Positions 33,125-46,525 of a stretch of 64,000 nt of DNA are shown piece by piece. Source of the DNA: Aselliscus stoliczkanus (lineage: Eukaryota > Chordata > Mammalia > Chiroptera > Hipposideridae); the NCBI GenBank assembly GCA_033961575.1, contig CM066727.1, positions 116,052,434 through 116,116,433 of the forward strand, read 5' to 3'. The translations under genes and the position numbers were made by a program. Each line of letters begins with the position of its first letter. Position 1 is the stretch's first letter. The notes beneath the pieces were generated by a model. That model did not search any database. It worked only from the letters and a program-made list of their open reading frames with translations, and had not been told where the DNA came from.

Positions 33125-33260
33125 CTTGGGTATTACATAAATTTAGGACAAAGTTCGTGGGATTCAGGAGACCTGGTTGATATAGTCTAGGCTCTGCAAC
33201 TTGCTTACTATGGGACAGGTCTTTTCTGAGGCTGTATTTGACACTGAGAACACTGCAAAA
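33125..33260 (+). repeat. MIR fragment
   Basis: GACCTGGTTGATATAGTCTA, GGCTCTGCAACTTGCTTACT: head of MIR only. Confidence 0.5.
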
Positions 33261-34835
33261 TCAAGAATCAAGGAGTTTGAGGTTCTCAGTTGCCCTGCAC
33301 TTTCCATGCAGCATTATCTTTCGGGAGAAAGGACAAAGATTTCGATAGTCAAGGGCTGAATCCATAAGGAGGTGTCCTGGTAGCTCCTTATGTGACACAT
33401 TGTTCAATTCCCCCAGCACCTTCCAATCCTCTCAGAACCATCTAATGTGGGTTTCCATGCCTCTTTCTTTTTCTTTCCCTCCTGACACTATGAGCTTGGT
33501 CTTGTGGACTCCAGAAGTCTCTTTGCAGAGTTCATACTCCCAAACCAAGTATAGTGTGTGCTGTTGAACAGCAGCAGCTCCTGTTTGTTTTCCCCTATAT
33601 CTTGGCTTGAGTAGTAGCGGTTTTATATTTAAGTTGAGTAGCTGGCTGAGGGACTCCAGCAAGTCCCTTACGCTCTTTGGGTCTGGTTAATAACACCTTA
33701 TCTGATGACTCATTGAGGTCCTTTTCTGGTTTCCAGCTGTTAATTCTACTCTTCTCATTGCAGTTTTTGGTGGCTGTAATTGTGCTATGTAATAGTATAC
33801 ATAATATCTTCTCTTTCCTAGTAAACTTGCCTCTTCCGTGTCACTTTCCGCATCAGTGCAGAGCGTCAGTCCCTTTCAGCTGGAGATAAGAACTAGTACA
33901 TGAGTAAAGAAGGTATCAAAAGTTACCAGCCTGGGGGAAATGTTTAATAACAGTGATTTTAATTCCATTTGTTGCCTCAACAGATCTATTCCCTGTAGTG
34001 TATTATAATTTTATGGCACTTCATTCTGTCCAATTTTAGATAATGAATAACCACAGTTATGTCAGGTATTGCTCCAGCGATTTCCTCCAAGGAGCCTAGG
34101 GTGACTTAGCACATCTTGGAATCCTTTTCCAGGTCCCAAATCCTGAAGGACAAGAGGAGCCGGGTGGAGGAAGAGGGCAGAAGTGATCATGATTGTCCTT
34201 TGCAGTGGGAAGCTCTGAGGAGAGGTACTTTGTCAAGGCCAAAGCCAGATTTCTCAACCCTTACAGCCCCCATGAGTCGGGTTGCTGTGTTTATTTTCCA
34301 GTCTCTGCTAAATTCATCTTGTCTTCTGTTCCCGGCAAGGTGGTCTCTTGTCCCCTACAGAATGCCAAAGAGTTCACTTTCCTCTAAGCTTGGTGACCGG
34401 TTGGCTCAATGTCGGAATTCTGGCTGGGTTTGGAACCAGTGACCAGATTGGTGTTGGGGTGCAACTGGCTTTTTAGGCTGCAGGATGTGGCTTGGAGAGG
34501 AGTGGTTCACCCTGGGAGTCTTTCCAAATGCACCAGTTCTTTCATTGGAGATCACCAATATAAGTTGGATTATACCCCTGCCTCTCAAGATGGGAGTGTA
34601 GACCAAATGATGTCTGGAGGCCCTTTTCTAAGTGTGCTGGTATTTTACATGATTGGGTTAGTGTGAGATGCTGGCCACCTCTTAGAGGAGGTGCCCGTCC
34701 TCTGCATACCACAGTCCCCTTGCCACCACCTGTGGGCTCCTCACCGACACCCACTCCTCTGCTAGTTCATACCACCTGCTTGGTCCCCTTATACATACCG
34801 GTTTGATCCAGAGTATTGAATACAGTCCCTTCTCT
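33261..34835. other. Intron 1, nothing recognised
   Basis: No repeat or exon assigned. Confidence 0.45.
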
Positions 34836-34839
34836 TTCT

Positions 34840-34965
34840 GAAGTTGGAAGCTAAGGCCAGAGAGAGTAAAGCTGACTCAAGGATGCACAGTGAGATAATG
34901 GCGAGGTTGGGACCAGAAGTAAGAGCTCTGGGATCCAGATGGGGGCCTTTTCTCGTCAGATGGTC
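34840..34965 (-). repeat. MIR fragment
   Basis: AAGCTAAGGCCAGAGAGAGT, AGGATGCACAGTGAG, GGTTGGGACCAGAAG in MIR minus order. Confidence 0.5.
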
Positions 34966-35329
34966 CTGACCCTGAAGCTGAGGATCTCTGTGTACCCCTG
35001 AGTCTTCAAAAACTGCCCAATTAGAAACTCTTCAAGATCTTTTTACAAGCCTGGATAAAGGAAGGCCCTCACCGGTTTGCTGGAGATGGGTTCCAGGGTG
35101 GGGTGATTCAGGAGATACAAATATTTGTGTCCAGATGGGAAAATGCTGAGGTGCTTAAGAGAAATTCCAGAATGCTACACCATGGTGCCTTAAATGGGAT
35201 GACTTTGATTGGGAAATGGACAGGGGCTGTCATGACCTCAAGATAGTGATCTTGGAGCAACACTGCTTCTCATGAATCTATTACAATATGGGAGGCAAGC
35301 CACCCATGGAGGCTTGACTCTATGTTTTT

Positions 35330-35490
35330 CCAAATTCTAACTCTATGCTCTTAACCTGTTACTTATTTTTTCGGAGCCTCATTATCCTTACATATAAAAT
35401 GGGAATCATGTATTCTTTCTTCAAAAGATTGGTATGAAGATGAAATGAAATAATAGTGAAAATGCACTTAACATGTGGTGGCTCTTTCAC
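35330..35490 (+). repeat. MIR fragment
   Basis: TCGGAGCCTCATTATCC, AAAATGGGAATCATG, TGAAGATGAAATGAAATAAT, AATGCACTTAACATG: MIR 3' half. Confidence 0.6.
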
Positions 35491-35824
35491 TTGTGGTTGT
35501 GAGTGTTGATTAGGATCGCTAGATGCTCACCCACCTGTCTTAGATCAAGTCAAAAAAGAAAACCTGGTTTGCATATCAAAGTTAGGCCTAAACTAGGAGC
35601 TGAGATGATATATAGGTCCCAGTCATCTGTGACTATGCTGGGGGTATTGAAGGGGAAACTGTACTCTGAAGAGACATTCCAAGTGCTCAGCAATCCTGTG
35701 TCGGGCCAGCTCTGGCAGCCTGGGAACCCTGAGTTCTGCCATTCGCTGACATCATGGACCTGGGGGCGAGTAACCGCTTACACTCCTTCAGTCTCAGTCT
35801 CCTCTTCAGGGCTTTTTGTCCATG

Positions 35825-36050
35825 CACCCATCTATCCCTTCAATCAGCCGCCCCTTCAATAACCATTTAGAGAACATATGATGTGTCAACCCCCTGCTGT
35901 GCATTATGATAAGCCCTGGGGATGCACCTGAGTAAGAAACAGTCTTTGTTTTTGAAGAGCTTATGCTTTGGTAGAGGAGCTGGAGAGGAGACCAGCAGTT
36001 ACAGTGGTATGGTGAAGACAATAGGAGGGGTGCCAAGGAAGCACCTATGA
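35825..36050 (+). repeat. Ancient dispersed repeat, family not assigned
   Basis: AGCCCTGGGGATGCACCTGA, AAGAGCTTATGCTTTGGTAG, TTACAGTGGTATGG match a widespread mammalian repeat text (stored-product-like order: event duration, total, tally) also seen at 37140 and 42260. I cannot name the family. Confidence 0.45.
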
Positions 36051-37128
36051 ATTGAGCTGTTGGGGAAAAAAGACAAGACTCATAACTTAAAGTAAGACTT
36101 CACCGTTTACTAAGAACTGCAATGCAGGAAGAAATGAGGCGAAGGCAGGCCCCCTGAAGGCTGCTTGCTTCAATTCCCTCTGTTCCTTAACATTTCTTAG
36201 CACATCAAAACCACAGGCTTTCCTTTATACAAAGATGAAACCTAAGCCCTCCTCTGGTGGTTGCATAAGAGACGTAATTTCATGACATTTAGGTGGGAAG
36301 GGACAGTGACACTCATGGCAGGGGAAACCCCATGAGTACCCCTAGTAAGAGACCTAGCGACCTCCTGATTAGCAGCTTCACAAGGCTGTTCCTAGAGAGG
36401 AGCCTGACCAAGCACTGAGGACCCATCCTTCTGTTCAGATCTGAGGCCCAGTTTCTCCAACTGCCCTATGACTGATCTCCTCACCAGGGCATTTAACTTT
36501 GTGGGGGAAGGTGATCAGTGGACTTCTAAAGAATGACATCTGAGCCTCCTTGAAGACTTACTGGAGTTGTCCACGTGTGGGCTTAGGCAGGCAGGTGGCA
36601 GTAGAGATGGAGGAAGTGGTGTTCCTAGGGAGAGGACAGCTGGTACTGAAGCCAGGAGGCACAGGCACAGTGCAGTAAGGGGACACAGAGGACAGCAGGA
36701 CTGGAGCAGCATTTGAGGAGGGAACCGGAGGACTAGGCCATGATGAGGAGTGGGAGATGGTAGGCTTTGTGAATGAACTTGGACCTAATCTGTACAGACT
36801 CTGGTCGCTCCAGTTTATACTTTGGCCTGATGGATAAAACTAACCCAGATTTCCTGGGCTCTGGAGTGCTCAGCCTCCTTCTGAGAGAAAGCAGGGCGGA
36901 ACAGGCAATTCACGTGGGGGAGCATCTTAGAGCTAGCTAGGAGGGGGCCAGAGTCAAGCGGGATGGTAGAGAAACGGCCTTTATCACCGTGTACCCTTGG
37001 GGCTCTCTGGGATGGAGTTGCCTGGTGTAGAACTGAGAGTAAGCTTCCAGGATTGACTCCCAGCTGGTCTGTCACTGTGCTTTTCAGCCCTGTTCTTGGC
37101 ATAGTTCCCCCAGGCACCTTGTTCAGGG
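36051..37128. other. Intron 1, nothing recognised
   Basis: Unassigned intronic sequence. Confidence 0.45.
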
Positions 37129-37560
37129 AATCATTCATTCATTCATTTGCTCATTTATTCATGTCATCAACAAATAGTTATTGAACACCCACTCAATATC
37201 AGGCATTGTTCTGTAAGCTGAGATTATAGCAGAGCTGGATGCTGCCTACATTTATAGAGTTTTCATTTTATAAGGAAGACAGAAAAAAATGAATGAACTA
37301 GTGTCAGGTACCAATAAGAATTCTGGAGAAGAATAAAACAGGTAAGGGAATAGACTATGATAGATAGGGTTGTCTGGAGCGGCCACTCTACCAAGGTGAC
37401 ATTTGAATAAGGAGCTGATAGAAGTGAAAGAGTAAACCATTTAAATATATGGGGAAAGCGCTGGTGCAAAGACCCTAGGTGGGAACAAATTTGGGGGTGT
37501 ACAAGGAGCAGAGAGAAAGCCAAGGTGACAGAGACTGAACAGCAGAAGGAGTTGGAGGGG
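37129..37560 (+). repeat. Ancient dispersed repeat behind (TTCA)n
   Basis: A TTCATTCATTCATT run is followed by TATTGAACACCCACTCAATA, TCAGGCATTGTTCTG, GACATTTGAATAAGGAGCTG, GGTGCAAAGACCCTAGG. Same old family as the one at 35825. Highly diverged. Confidence 0.5.
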
Positions 37561-38044
37561 GTGCAAGCCTTATAGGCTTGTTGGGGGAGCAGGAGCTCAG
37601 GAATAAAAGTTTGGAAGAATCCCAGAACTCAAGGGGACAGCGGTTGGACTCTGGCCTTCCTGCTTCTCCCATCAGTGCGTGGCTTTCCTGGGCTTCTGGT
37701 AAGACCTTTCCCAGGCTCCTGGGCCTATAGGAATTCCCTGGGAAAACAGCCACTTGGATTTGCCTTCTCCCTCTTTCCCATCATTATTAAAACGAAAGCA
37801 GTACCTTCTTCCTCCTTTCAGGAGTAAAGGCAACTTATGAGTGAGTTCACACTAAGGTGTTGATTTGACAAGCAAATGCTTAATGTGTTGTGTTTACCCA
37901 GTCTTTGATTTGGGAGTTTTGGAAGTGATAGGAAAGAGAGAATGGGAAATGCTGGATCTAGATTTCTTAGGCTTTAAGTCCATGGATTGCTTATTTTAGT
38001 GGTTTCCAAATCACCGTATTAATCAGATTTGTCTCTCTCTCTCC

Positions 38045-38900
38045 TTGAGGTTCTATCAATTTTTTGCCTCCAGTTTTTTTCTTCATGGCCAAATAAGCAT
38101 AACAAAATTTACCATCATAACTATTATTTTTAAGTGTACAGCTCTTCGGTACTCAGTACATTCACTTTGTTGTGCAGCCATCACCACCGTTCATCTCCAG
38201 AATTCTTTTCATCTTGCAAAACTGAAGTTCTATACCCATTAAACACCAACTCCCATTCTCACTTCCCATAAACCCCTAGCAACCACCATTCTTTCTGTCT
38301 CTATGGATATGACTACTCTAAATACTTTATGTAGGTGGAATCCTACAGTCCTTTTGTGACTGGCTTAGTTCACTTAGCATAATGTACTCAGTGTTCATCC
38401 ATGTTGTAGCAGGTGTCAGAATTTCCCTCCTTTTTAAAGGGTGAATAATATTCTATTTTATATATCTATACCTATACATCTCTATATATCACATTTTGCT
38501 TATCCATTCATCCATTAATGAACAATTGGGTTTCTTCCATGTTTTAGCTAATAAATGTTTAGTGAATAGTACTGCTATGAAAATGGGTGTACAAATATCT
38601 CTTTGAGACCCTGCTTTCAATTCTTTTGAGTACATACCTGGAAGTGGAATCGATGGGTAATATGGTAATTCTATTTTTAATTTTTTGAGGAAGCACGATA
38701 CTGTTTTCCATAGTGGCTGTATTATTTTCCATTCTCATCAAGAGTGTGTAGGGTTCCAATTTCTCCACATCCTTGCCAACACCTATTTTCTGCTTTTTTA
38801 TTTTTATTTTTAATACTAGCCATTCTAATGGGTGTGAGGTGGTATCTATCTCCTTGTAGTTTCAATTTGCATTTCCCTAAAGATTGGTTGTATCAGTTTT
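38045..38900 (-). mobile_element. Old LINE-1 3' end (L1M)
   Basis: Complement of an L1 3' UTR and ORF2 end: GTGTACAGCTCTTCGGTACT, ACTTAGCATAATGTACTCAG, TTCCATAGTGGCTGTATTA, CTCCACATCCTTGCC, GGTGTGAGGTGGTATCT. Many stops; inactive. Confidence 0.8.
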
Positions 38901-41110
38901 TGCTTCATATTTCGCATGTCTTTTAGTAGATGAATAAACATTTGGAATTATGTCCTCTTGATAAAGTGATCATTATGAAAAAATTTTTTCCTGATACTAT
39001 TTGCTCTAAAATATACTCTGTCTGATATTAATATAGCTACTTTAGCTTTTTCATTAGAGTTGACATGGCATTTTGTAATCCTTTTACTTTTAACATTTTT
39101 GCAACTAGATTAAGTCTCAAACAAGATGGCATATGTTTGTTTTTAAAATCTAATATGACAACCTCTTTTTAATTGAGGTGTTTAGACCATTTACATTTAA
39201 TGTAATTAAATATAAATATTGTATTGATGCTGTTGGGTTTAAAGCTACCATCTTTCTATTTGTGTCTATATCACTTATCTGTTGTTCTTTGTTACCCTTA
39301 CACTTTTTCAAAACCCTCTGAGTGGGAGGGCAGTATTTGAGTATTTCTTATGATTTTATTTTATTTCCTTTGCTGCCCTGTTATCTATAACTTTACATAC
39401 TTTTATAAAGTGGCTTCTTTAGACTTTGTAGAATACATATTGAACTTATCACAATCTACCTTCAAGTAATATTACACGCGACATATATTATAAAAATCTT
39501 ACAACAAATATACTCCCATTTCTCTGCTTTTGGCCTTTGTGCTATTGCAATTATATATTTTATTCCTACATATGTAATAAACCCACAAGACATTGTTATA
39601 ATATTTTTATTTATACAGTCAATGGACATTTAAAGAGATTTAAACAATAAAAAAGGAGTTTTTTTATATTTACCCAGGTAGTTACCATTTCCAAAGCACT
39701 CCATTCTTGGCATAGATCCAGATCTCCATCTAGTATCATTTTTCTTCTGCCCAAACGTTGTCCTTTAACATTTTTATAGTGTGGGCCTATAGATAAAACT
39801 TTCACTTTTGGTATGTCTCAAAAAATACTTTGCCTTAATTTTTGGAAGATATTTACACTGTGTATAGAGTTTACACTGCGTATAGAATTCTAAGTTGACA
39901 GTTTTTCTTTCTTCCTCTCAGTGCTTAAAGGTATTGCTGCCCTTTCTTCTGGCCTGTGGTATTTCTTATAAGAAATGGGCTGTCATTCTTATATTAGTTC
40001 CTCTATAGGTAGCATGTCTTTATCCCTGCTCTGGATGCTTTTAAGATTTTCTATTTATTGGTGGTTTTAAGCAATTTTATTATGATATAACTTGGTGTAG
40101 GTTTCTTCCCCCTGTTATTTCTTTTCTTCAGGGTTTGTCGAGCTTTTTGGATCTGTAAGTCTATATGGTTTTTATCCATTTGGAAAATTTCAGCCGTCGT
40201 TCCAATATTTCTTTAGATATTTTTCTGTTTCCCCTTTCTTTGGGTACTATAATTACGTGTGTGCTAAGCCATTTGAAGTTGTTCCACATCTCACTGGTGC
40301 TCTGTTCAGCTTTTTCGGTCTTTTTTCTCTTTGTGTCTTATTTTGGATAGTTTTTATTGCCTTGTGTTAAGTTTTCTTCTGTAATGTCTAACCTGCTGGT
40401 AAACTAATCAAATGTATTTTACATCACATATAGTTTTTATCTGTAGAAGTTCAGTGTGGGTCCTTTTTGTATCTTCCACATCTCTACTTAACATGATTAA
40501 TCTTCCCTCTAGTGTCTTAGACATACGAAATAAAGTTACAAAATAACAATTTTAATGACCTTGTCTACTAATTCCATGATCTGTCTCCTTTCTGGATTGA
40601 TGTAGAGTGACTGTTATTTTCCCACTTCTTTGGCAAGCCTGATAATTTTTGACCGAATGCCAGACATTGTGGAATCCAGATCTTGTTGGGTGCTGGCTAT
40701 TTTTGGATATTTTGTGTTTCTAGCTTTGTTCTGGGATGTAGTTAAATCACTTGGAGAGTTTAATCCTTTCAAGTCTTGCTTTCAAGTTTTATTTGGTGGA
40801 ATCAAAGAAGTCTTTAGTTCCCAGCTAATTTCCACCATTGGAGGGTGGGTGGGGGAGGGGACCTCTTCTCAGAATTAATGAGTTATGAGGTTTTCTACTC
40901 TGGCTTGGAGGCACAAGAACCATTTCTGGCCCTCTGTGAGTACCATAGGTTAGTCCCTCTAGCTTTTCAGTAATTATTTTCCTGGCTTCAGGTAGTTTCT
41001 TCACATGCATGATTTGGTGAGTCTCAGCTGAAGACTTGAGGGGCACTCTATCCAGATATCCAAAGCCCCTGCCTGTATAGTCTTCTACTCTCCAGTATTC
41101 CGCCTTGCAA
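38901..41110 (-). mobile_element. Old LINE-1-like body (L1M), probably same element
   Basis: Contains TCTGATATTAATATAGCTAC, TTTTAAGATTTTCTATTTAT, TTTTGGATCTGTAAG, ATTTTTGACCGAATGCCAGA, GTTGGGTGCTGGCTATTTTT, all known from old L1M 5' parts in antisense. It lacks most of ORF2, so the copy is internally deleted or a composite of two L1s. Confidence 0.6.
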
Positions 41111-43740
41111 ACTCTAGCTGCTTTGCTCTCCTGATTCCCACCTCCATCTCTTCCACTAAGAGATTTCTCCAGCTCTGCCTGGTTTCCTGCTCCCTATACC
41201 ATCACTCAGATACTCACACCAGGCAATAAGTCAGGCCATCAGAGCATTTATTGTGCTAGTGTGTCATCTCTCAGGGATACAGCTTTTCATTGCCTGTCTT
41301 AAAATGGTTGTTTCTTACATTTCGTTCAGTTTTTAAACTGATGATTGGAATTCCCTGGGAGTGCTTTTAAAAATCCAGTTTCCTGGAATATGTCATTGGT
41401 TAATTTGAGGCCACCCTTGGAGTAGACTTGAATATTTCCAGATGGCTGACATTGTCCCCTCTCATGCTGGAACGTCAATATTTTCAGTGAATACTTACAT
41501 TGAACTCTCTGATTAAAAGAGTTAGTCACTTCTGCTAAAAATCTCAGGTGGAAATATATTTATTTGGAGTAAATAGGTTTGCTAGAGCTAAAAGAAAAGT
41601 GTCTTAAGGAGCCCATGGGAAGCAGATAAGAGTCTAGATTAAGCTGGTGTGGCCAACAACCTGTGATTTTTTTTTTTTTTTTTTTTTACTTATAACGTGA
41701 CTTTGTAGCTCATTTTCCTTCAGCCATTGACTTGATGGACAAATGATGGGTCCAGAGACTCTGTGAGGGGTCAGCTCTGGTGTCCTGCCCAGCTGTGCTG
41801 TATGGGATGAATTAGTCAGTCAGCTTCTCTGAGCCATGGCTTCATCACTGGCAGTTCTGGCCTTGCACTGCTTGGGTGTGAAGAGACGGTTGGGAAAATG
41901 TCTAATAAATACACTTGAATCTGTATTTGAAGCCACTTGCGGTCTATATGGATGGGATTATGGGTGCTTAATAAATGCGTTCTATATCTGCAAAATGTTT
42001 TCTTCCCCTAGAAATCCCAGGAGATAAGACATTTCTTGGTAAAGACATTTGGAGTACCACTGAACCCTCCAGAGTGTTGGGTATTATTAGTCTTCTGTTG
42101 ATTATTCTTCTCAGTTTTGTCTTTTTTCCTGCCACCTCCCCACCCTCTCAAGGGGAATGAAAGGTCTCTGAATGCATGGTGGAAGGAGCCTCCATCACTC
42201 CACTTTCATAATCTATTTGTGAAGGGCAACACTGACTCAGCTGAAGAATAATGATACTGTAATCAGCATATTTTTATTGAGCCCCAGCTCTGGGCCAAGT
42301 ATTAAGGGGGGAAACAACGACATCTAAGGTCTAGGAACTGGTCTGAAGGAATTTGTTTCTTGGTTGTAGAAGCAAGACCTATAAATAATTGTGACACAAT
42401 TTGAATGACAGCGTTTCCCAACAAAACAACAGAATATAAGCAGCAGATGTCATAGGAGCTCAGAATAGAAGCAAGAGGTACCAGGTGTCAGAGGCTGGAG
42501 AAAATGACTGACTTTTCATGATGCCATGAAGATAGCAAATCACATAATACATAGAGATCTCTGAGTAAAAGGGGCAGAACAGAATCTAGAGAGTAGACAA
42601 TGTGGAGAGTGAGGACCAGGGTCAGGCAGTCAGCAGCATGTAGTGCTAGGGTCAGCCAAAGTTACCGTGTCTAGTGTTAGTGAAGGGTCCAGAGAACATC
42701 CGAAAACAGCCTCAGGGCCCAGAGTCAGATTGCCAGAGATGGAGGCCTCATACTGCTGTACCACACTTCAAAATTTCCTCCACATATTCACACACTCGGC
42801 GTCTTTGCGTCATCATAGTTGCCAGTGAAAGAGGCAGGACACACAACTGTTGTCATTTGACAGAAGAGCAAACAGCGTAGGCAAGGCTACATGGCTTTTA
42901 CACAGTGGCCTGAATAGGGGAAGAGAGAACCAAAACCAGAATCCACAGGTGCTCTACCTGCGTGACAGCTACCTGGAATTCTCTGCCTCCGCCGATGACC
43001 CCAGCCTGGGGGAGAGAGTCACAAGCCTCAGCTCAGGCCCTACAGGGATGACTTAACCCAAATCTGGGACTAGAGTTTAGTCCAACTGCAGGCACAGTGC
43101 AGGTGTGAGGGATTGTCCATGTCTTTCTGCACATCTGCCTGTAAAGGAAATCAGGGAGGGAAGCCAAGTGGGCGGTGACCTCCTGCAAGTCAAAGCACAG
43201 AAAAAGGCTCCTGTTGCCCTGGGAGGGAAGGGGGAGGGAAAAGAGGGTAAGTCTGCTTTGTAAGCCCATTAAGGAGAAAAAGCCACGAGCCAAGCATCCA
43301 ATTAAACTGACATCTCTTGCAGCCAAAATATCTGAGGATATAAGAGAATTTAATATGTGGAGGCTTGGGAGAAAAGTGACTAATCGCTGGAAAACAGCCC
43401 CAGTTTATTTAAAAAATAGGTCATGGCCAACAAATCCAGTGGATTCCCTCCTAGCATTTCCTGATCCAGGAGACAGAGGGCGTGCCATGTGGGTGCAATG
43501 CCATTCTGATTTGAAGTAGGCATTGCTGTTGTACCACAAAGAGACAGGGGCTGACAGGAAGCTAACTGCTGAGGCCTGCCCTGCCTGTTGAGCTGCACGA
43601 TGGCCCTAGAGACAGGTCCAAGGTCACGCAGCCTGAAGGTGGCAGAGCCCACACCCAATCCTAAGGCACTCTTTGTAAACTGTGGCTGCCCCTCTTCCAG
43701 CTGCCATTGGCCTGGCTTGGAGATTGGTAATTACAGTAGC
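41111..43740. other. Intron 1, mostly unassigned
   Basis: Includes a T-run at 41669-41687 with no SINE body beside it, and at about 42255-42480 another diverged copy of the ancient repeat seen at 35825. No exon recognised. Confidence 0.4.
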
Positions 43741-43747
43741 ACCGAGG

Positions 43748-43896
43748 CAGTGCCAGACCAGGGTTTCACAAGCAACACTGGGGAGCTGGTTCAATATGCA
43801 GCTTGTTGGGTTTCACCTCACTGGTTTCTTTGGTCTGGGCTAGGGCCTGAGACCCACCCCAGGGTGACTGATGCAGATTGTAATAGAGAAACACTG
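43748..43896 (+). mobile_element. hAT-Charlie MITE (MER20-like)
   Basis: CAGGGTTTCACAAGCAACAC, GGGGAGCTGGTTCAATATGC, GGGCCTGAGACCCACCCCAG and GAGAAACACTG end. Inverted CAG...CTG termini. Diverged. Confidence 0.55.
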
Positions 43897-44088
43897 TCCT
43901 AAGTCAGAGCCTCTCAGACAGCTCCCATTAGTTTCTAGAGATGTTTATAGATCTCTCAGGTGAAAAGGGTGCCATAGCCATAAATTTGGTAGCAACAGAC
44001 ACCCTAATTCCCTCTTGGAGATCCACAATTCATTTTATCAAATGAAAGCCTTAAAAGGATTACAAATAAGAAACCTCTTTACATTTTG

Positions 44089-44089
<1 letters not shown>

Positions 44090-44137
<48 letters not shown>
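44090..44137 (+). repeat. (GATA)n microsatellite
   Basis: Twelve perfect GATA units, just upstream of an L1 3' end. Confidence 0.98.
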
Positions 44138-44164
44138 TTGATAGATATATAGTCAGATATGTAT

Positions 44165-44240
44165 TTCAAATCATTACATTGTACACCTTAAACTTACACA
44201 ATATTATATGTCAATTATACATCAATAAAGCAAAAAAAGA
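44165..44240 (+). mobile_element. LINE-1 3' terminus
   Basis: ACATTGTACACCTTAAACTT, ATATTATATGTCAATTATAC, ATCAATAAAG and an A-run are the typical 3' end of L1, only about 75 bp long. The adjoining GATA and a short SINE form a cluster. Confidence 0.7.
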
Positions 44241-44250
44241 CAAGATGGAC

Positions 44251-44338
44251 CGGCCGAGTGGTGCGGTGGTTAAGCGCTGGCTTGGGAAGCCAGCGGCCCC
44301 AGTTCGGTCCCACATGTGAGGGCCAGTGATACTGCCCT

Positions 44339-44372
<34 letters not shown>
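44251..44372 (+). mobile_element. Short tRNA-derived SINE
   Basis: GACCGGCCGAGTGGTGCGG head, TTAAGCGCTGGCTTGGGAAG, CCAGTTCGGTCCCACATG B-box, ends GCCCTC then A17 and GAAAA repeats. The best preserved short copy here. Confidence 0.95.
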
Positions 44373-44373
<1 letters not shown>

Positions 44374-44474
44374 TATCTGTTTAGCTTATTTTCCCAAACT
44401 TACTTTACCACAGAACTCCTTTCCTAGGAGTACCTATTCTGTGGAATACAATGTAGAAAAGGGCAACTGCAGCC

Positions 44475-44663
44475 CAGTGGCTCTCCACATTTGTGATCCA
44501 TCAGAATCACATGGAAGGCTTGCTGGAATGGATTGCGGGGCCCCACCCTAGAGATTCTGATTCGGTGGTTTCTGGTAAGGCCTGAGAATTTATTTGCATT
44601 TCTTATAAGTTCCCATCTGTTGCTGACGCTGGTGGTCCGGGGACTGCACTTTGAGAACCACTG
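44475..44663 (-). mobile_element. hAT-Charlie MITE (MER20-like)
   Basis: Starts CAGTGGCTCTCCACA and ends TTTGAGAACCACTG (inverted termini), with ATCAGAATCACATGGAAGGC and GGGCCCCACCCTAGAGATTC in between. The strand is set by comparison with the 15290 copy. Confidence 0.7.
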
Positions 44664-45929
44664 CCCTGTAAGTCCTGGCTCCGCCAAGGGTCCTGGAAGG
44701 CCTCTTGGCAGTGTGAGGACGGGGACTGAGCATGGTGAGTGTCAGGACCTGAAAGGAGAGGGTTCCAGGAGCGTCACCTCGGAAGGGCTCGAGTTTTGGG
44801 TAATGAAAAAGGATGTGAGGATGGGCTCTGCTGAGAAGTCGGAGTTACAGTCAGGGACACTCTGATACAGGAGGGTCTCAGTGGGTGACAGTAGCTGACA
44901 CTCTGTGACATGCATCCATGCGGATCTAGAGTGTCTATGCCTTTAACAAGCCAACTCTAGCGAGGGGCATGAGGCAGCCTGCTGACAAACAAACGAGCGC
45001 AGGGCCTTGGAGGCCATGCACTGGGAGACATCACTATCTTCCAGGACCACAGCATCCCCCACACTCCTGGGCTTCTGACTCTCCGGTGAGAAGCAGTGAA
45101 CCAGGGCTCTATACTCTAACACAGCACTTCCTTCTGGGGAGGCTGACTTCAGTATCGCTTTGCTTTTAGTCCAGACAATAGGAAACAGGGGTGCAGGAGA
45201 ACAGATATGAGGGTGGAAGCAGGGATGCCTTTGGCCAAAGCAGACATGGAAGCTCTATATTTGTGGGCAATAGATGCCCAGCAGACCCCTTGCTTGCCTC
45301 ACTGCTGCCTGACATTCCACCACTGGAATGTTCTCCTTTGGACAAAGCTGTGGTCCGTAACTCAAAGCAGACAGCTGGTGCTTGAAGAGCTGATTTTATG
45401 TGATTATCAACTACATGGGCCACAGTTTAGATCACCACATCCGGTGACGAAACACGGGGAGGAAGGAAGGGAGTGATGTGTGTCTGTGGTGACCCTGGGG
45501 CTGAGCTAGATGTGACAGTGGGGTAGCTGGGAGGCAGGGGAAGGCAGCTGGGAAGAAAGATGTGGTGAGACCTGGGTTGGGAGTCCGCCCTCTTCCCACA
45601 CCCTTCTCTGCTCCCCCTTTGGCACCCCCACCCCTACAGTCCCCTATCTGTCCCTCCATGGGGCCTCAGGCCAGGCAGGCTGCTGCTGAAAACAGATGAC
45701 ACAGGTTAGAAAAGGTTCTCTTGACATTTGGAGAACAGGGCAGGATTTGGCACCTCATGCGGAGCCTCTTATTCTCAGAAAAATCATTTTCACAGCTTGA
45801 GCTCGTGCCAGTAAGAGCCATTTATAGCCCCATGGGCTTGGGTTAGCTTCAGCTGCCTGGTGCAGAAAGAGGTGGCTTCTCTCTGCCCCGGCCACATCCC
45901 CCCTCATATCTCCTTCACCTCTACTCTCC
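44664..45929. other. Intron 1, nothing recognised
   Basis: Unassigned intronic sequence. Confidence 0.45.
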
Positions 45930-45933
45930 TTCC

Positions 45934-46340
45934 TTAATTGGGGGAGGGGAACAGCGTTGGGGAATCGGGAAAGAAGATCAGACAAATTGCTGTCTTTTTG
46001 TTCTTCAGTCTAGTTGTGGAGGACGTTGCTTCACTGACCCATGTTGGTATCATCATTGCGCTCTTCCCGGATGAGGCAGATCAGTTGCTGGCCTCTGGAT
46101 GGTCGCTCACCGCGGCTATTGGCAGCTCACGTTGGCTGCCGGCCACTCACTGTAGCCTATGGCAGCCCACTGCAGCAGGGGCTGCAGCCTATGCTGTCTC
46201 CGGGGCTCGCACAGCCCAGCTCCAAGTGGAGCTGTTGTTAGCTGTAGAGGGCAGTGTCACTGGCCTCCATATGTGGGATCCGAACCGGGGCCGCTGGCAT
46301 CCCAAGCCAGCTCTTAACCAGTGCGCCACTTGGCCAGCCC
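45934..46340 (-). mobile_element. Long composite SINE
   Basis: On the minus strand: GGGCTGGCCAAGTGGCGCAC head and GGTTCGGATCC B-box, a long GC-rich middle, then CTAGACTGAAGAACAAAAAG and a CCCAACGCTGTTCCCCTCCC tail. Same architecture as the + copy at 61656. No clear target duplication found. Confidence 0.85.
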
Positions 46341-46525
46341 GCTTTCCTATTTTCTTGAAGGTTCCAGTCTAGATTGGTCTGTGTGACCCTAGACAGATTC
46401 CTTTCCTTGGGTGGCCTCAGCTTCTCCTACAAACTTGGGCCAACTATCTGCTCCCTTTTGAGCTTGGTCACCTTGGGGAGGTGCCCACATGTGCCTACCG
46501 CCTTTATGGCACTGTCCTCTGTTTA

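Noticed and set aside
36051..36480. Possible unlisted LTR in intron 1
   Set aside because: Some LTR-like texture but no termini, duplications or poly(A) signal found.
44090..44137. CRISPR-like regular repeats
   Set aside because: Plain GATA microsatellite with no spacers; the host is a mammal.
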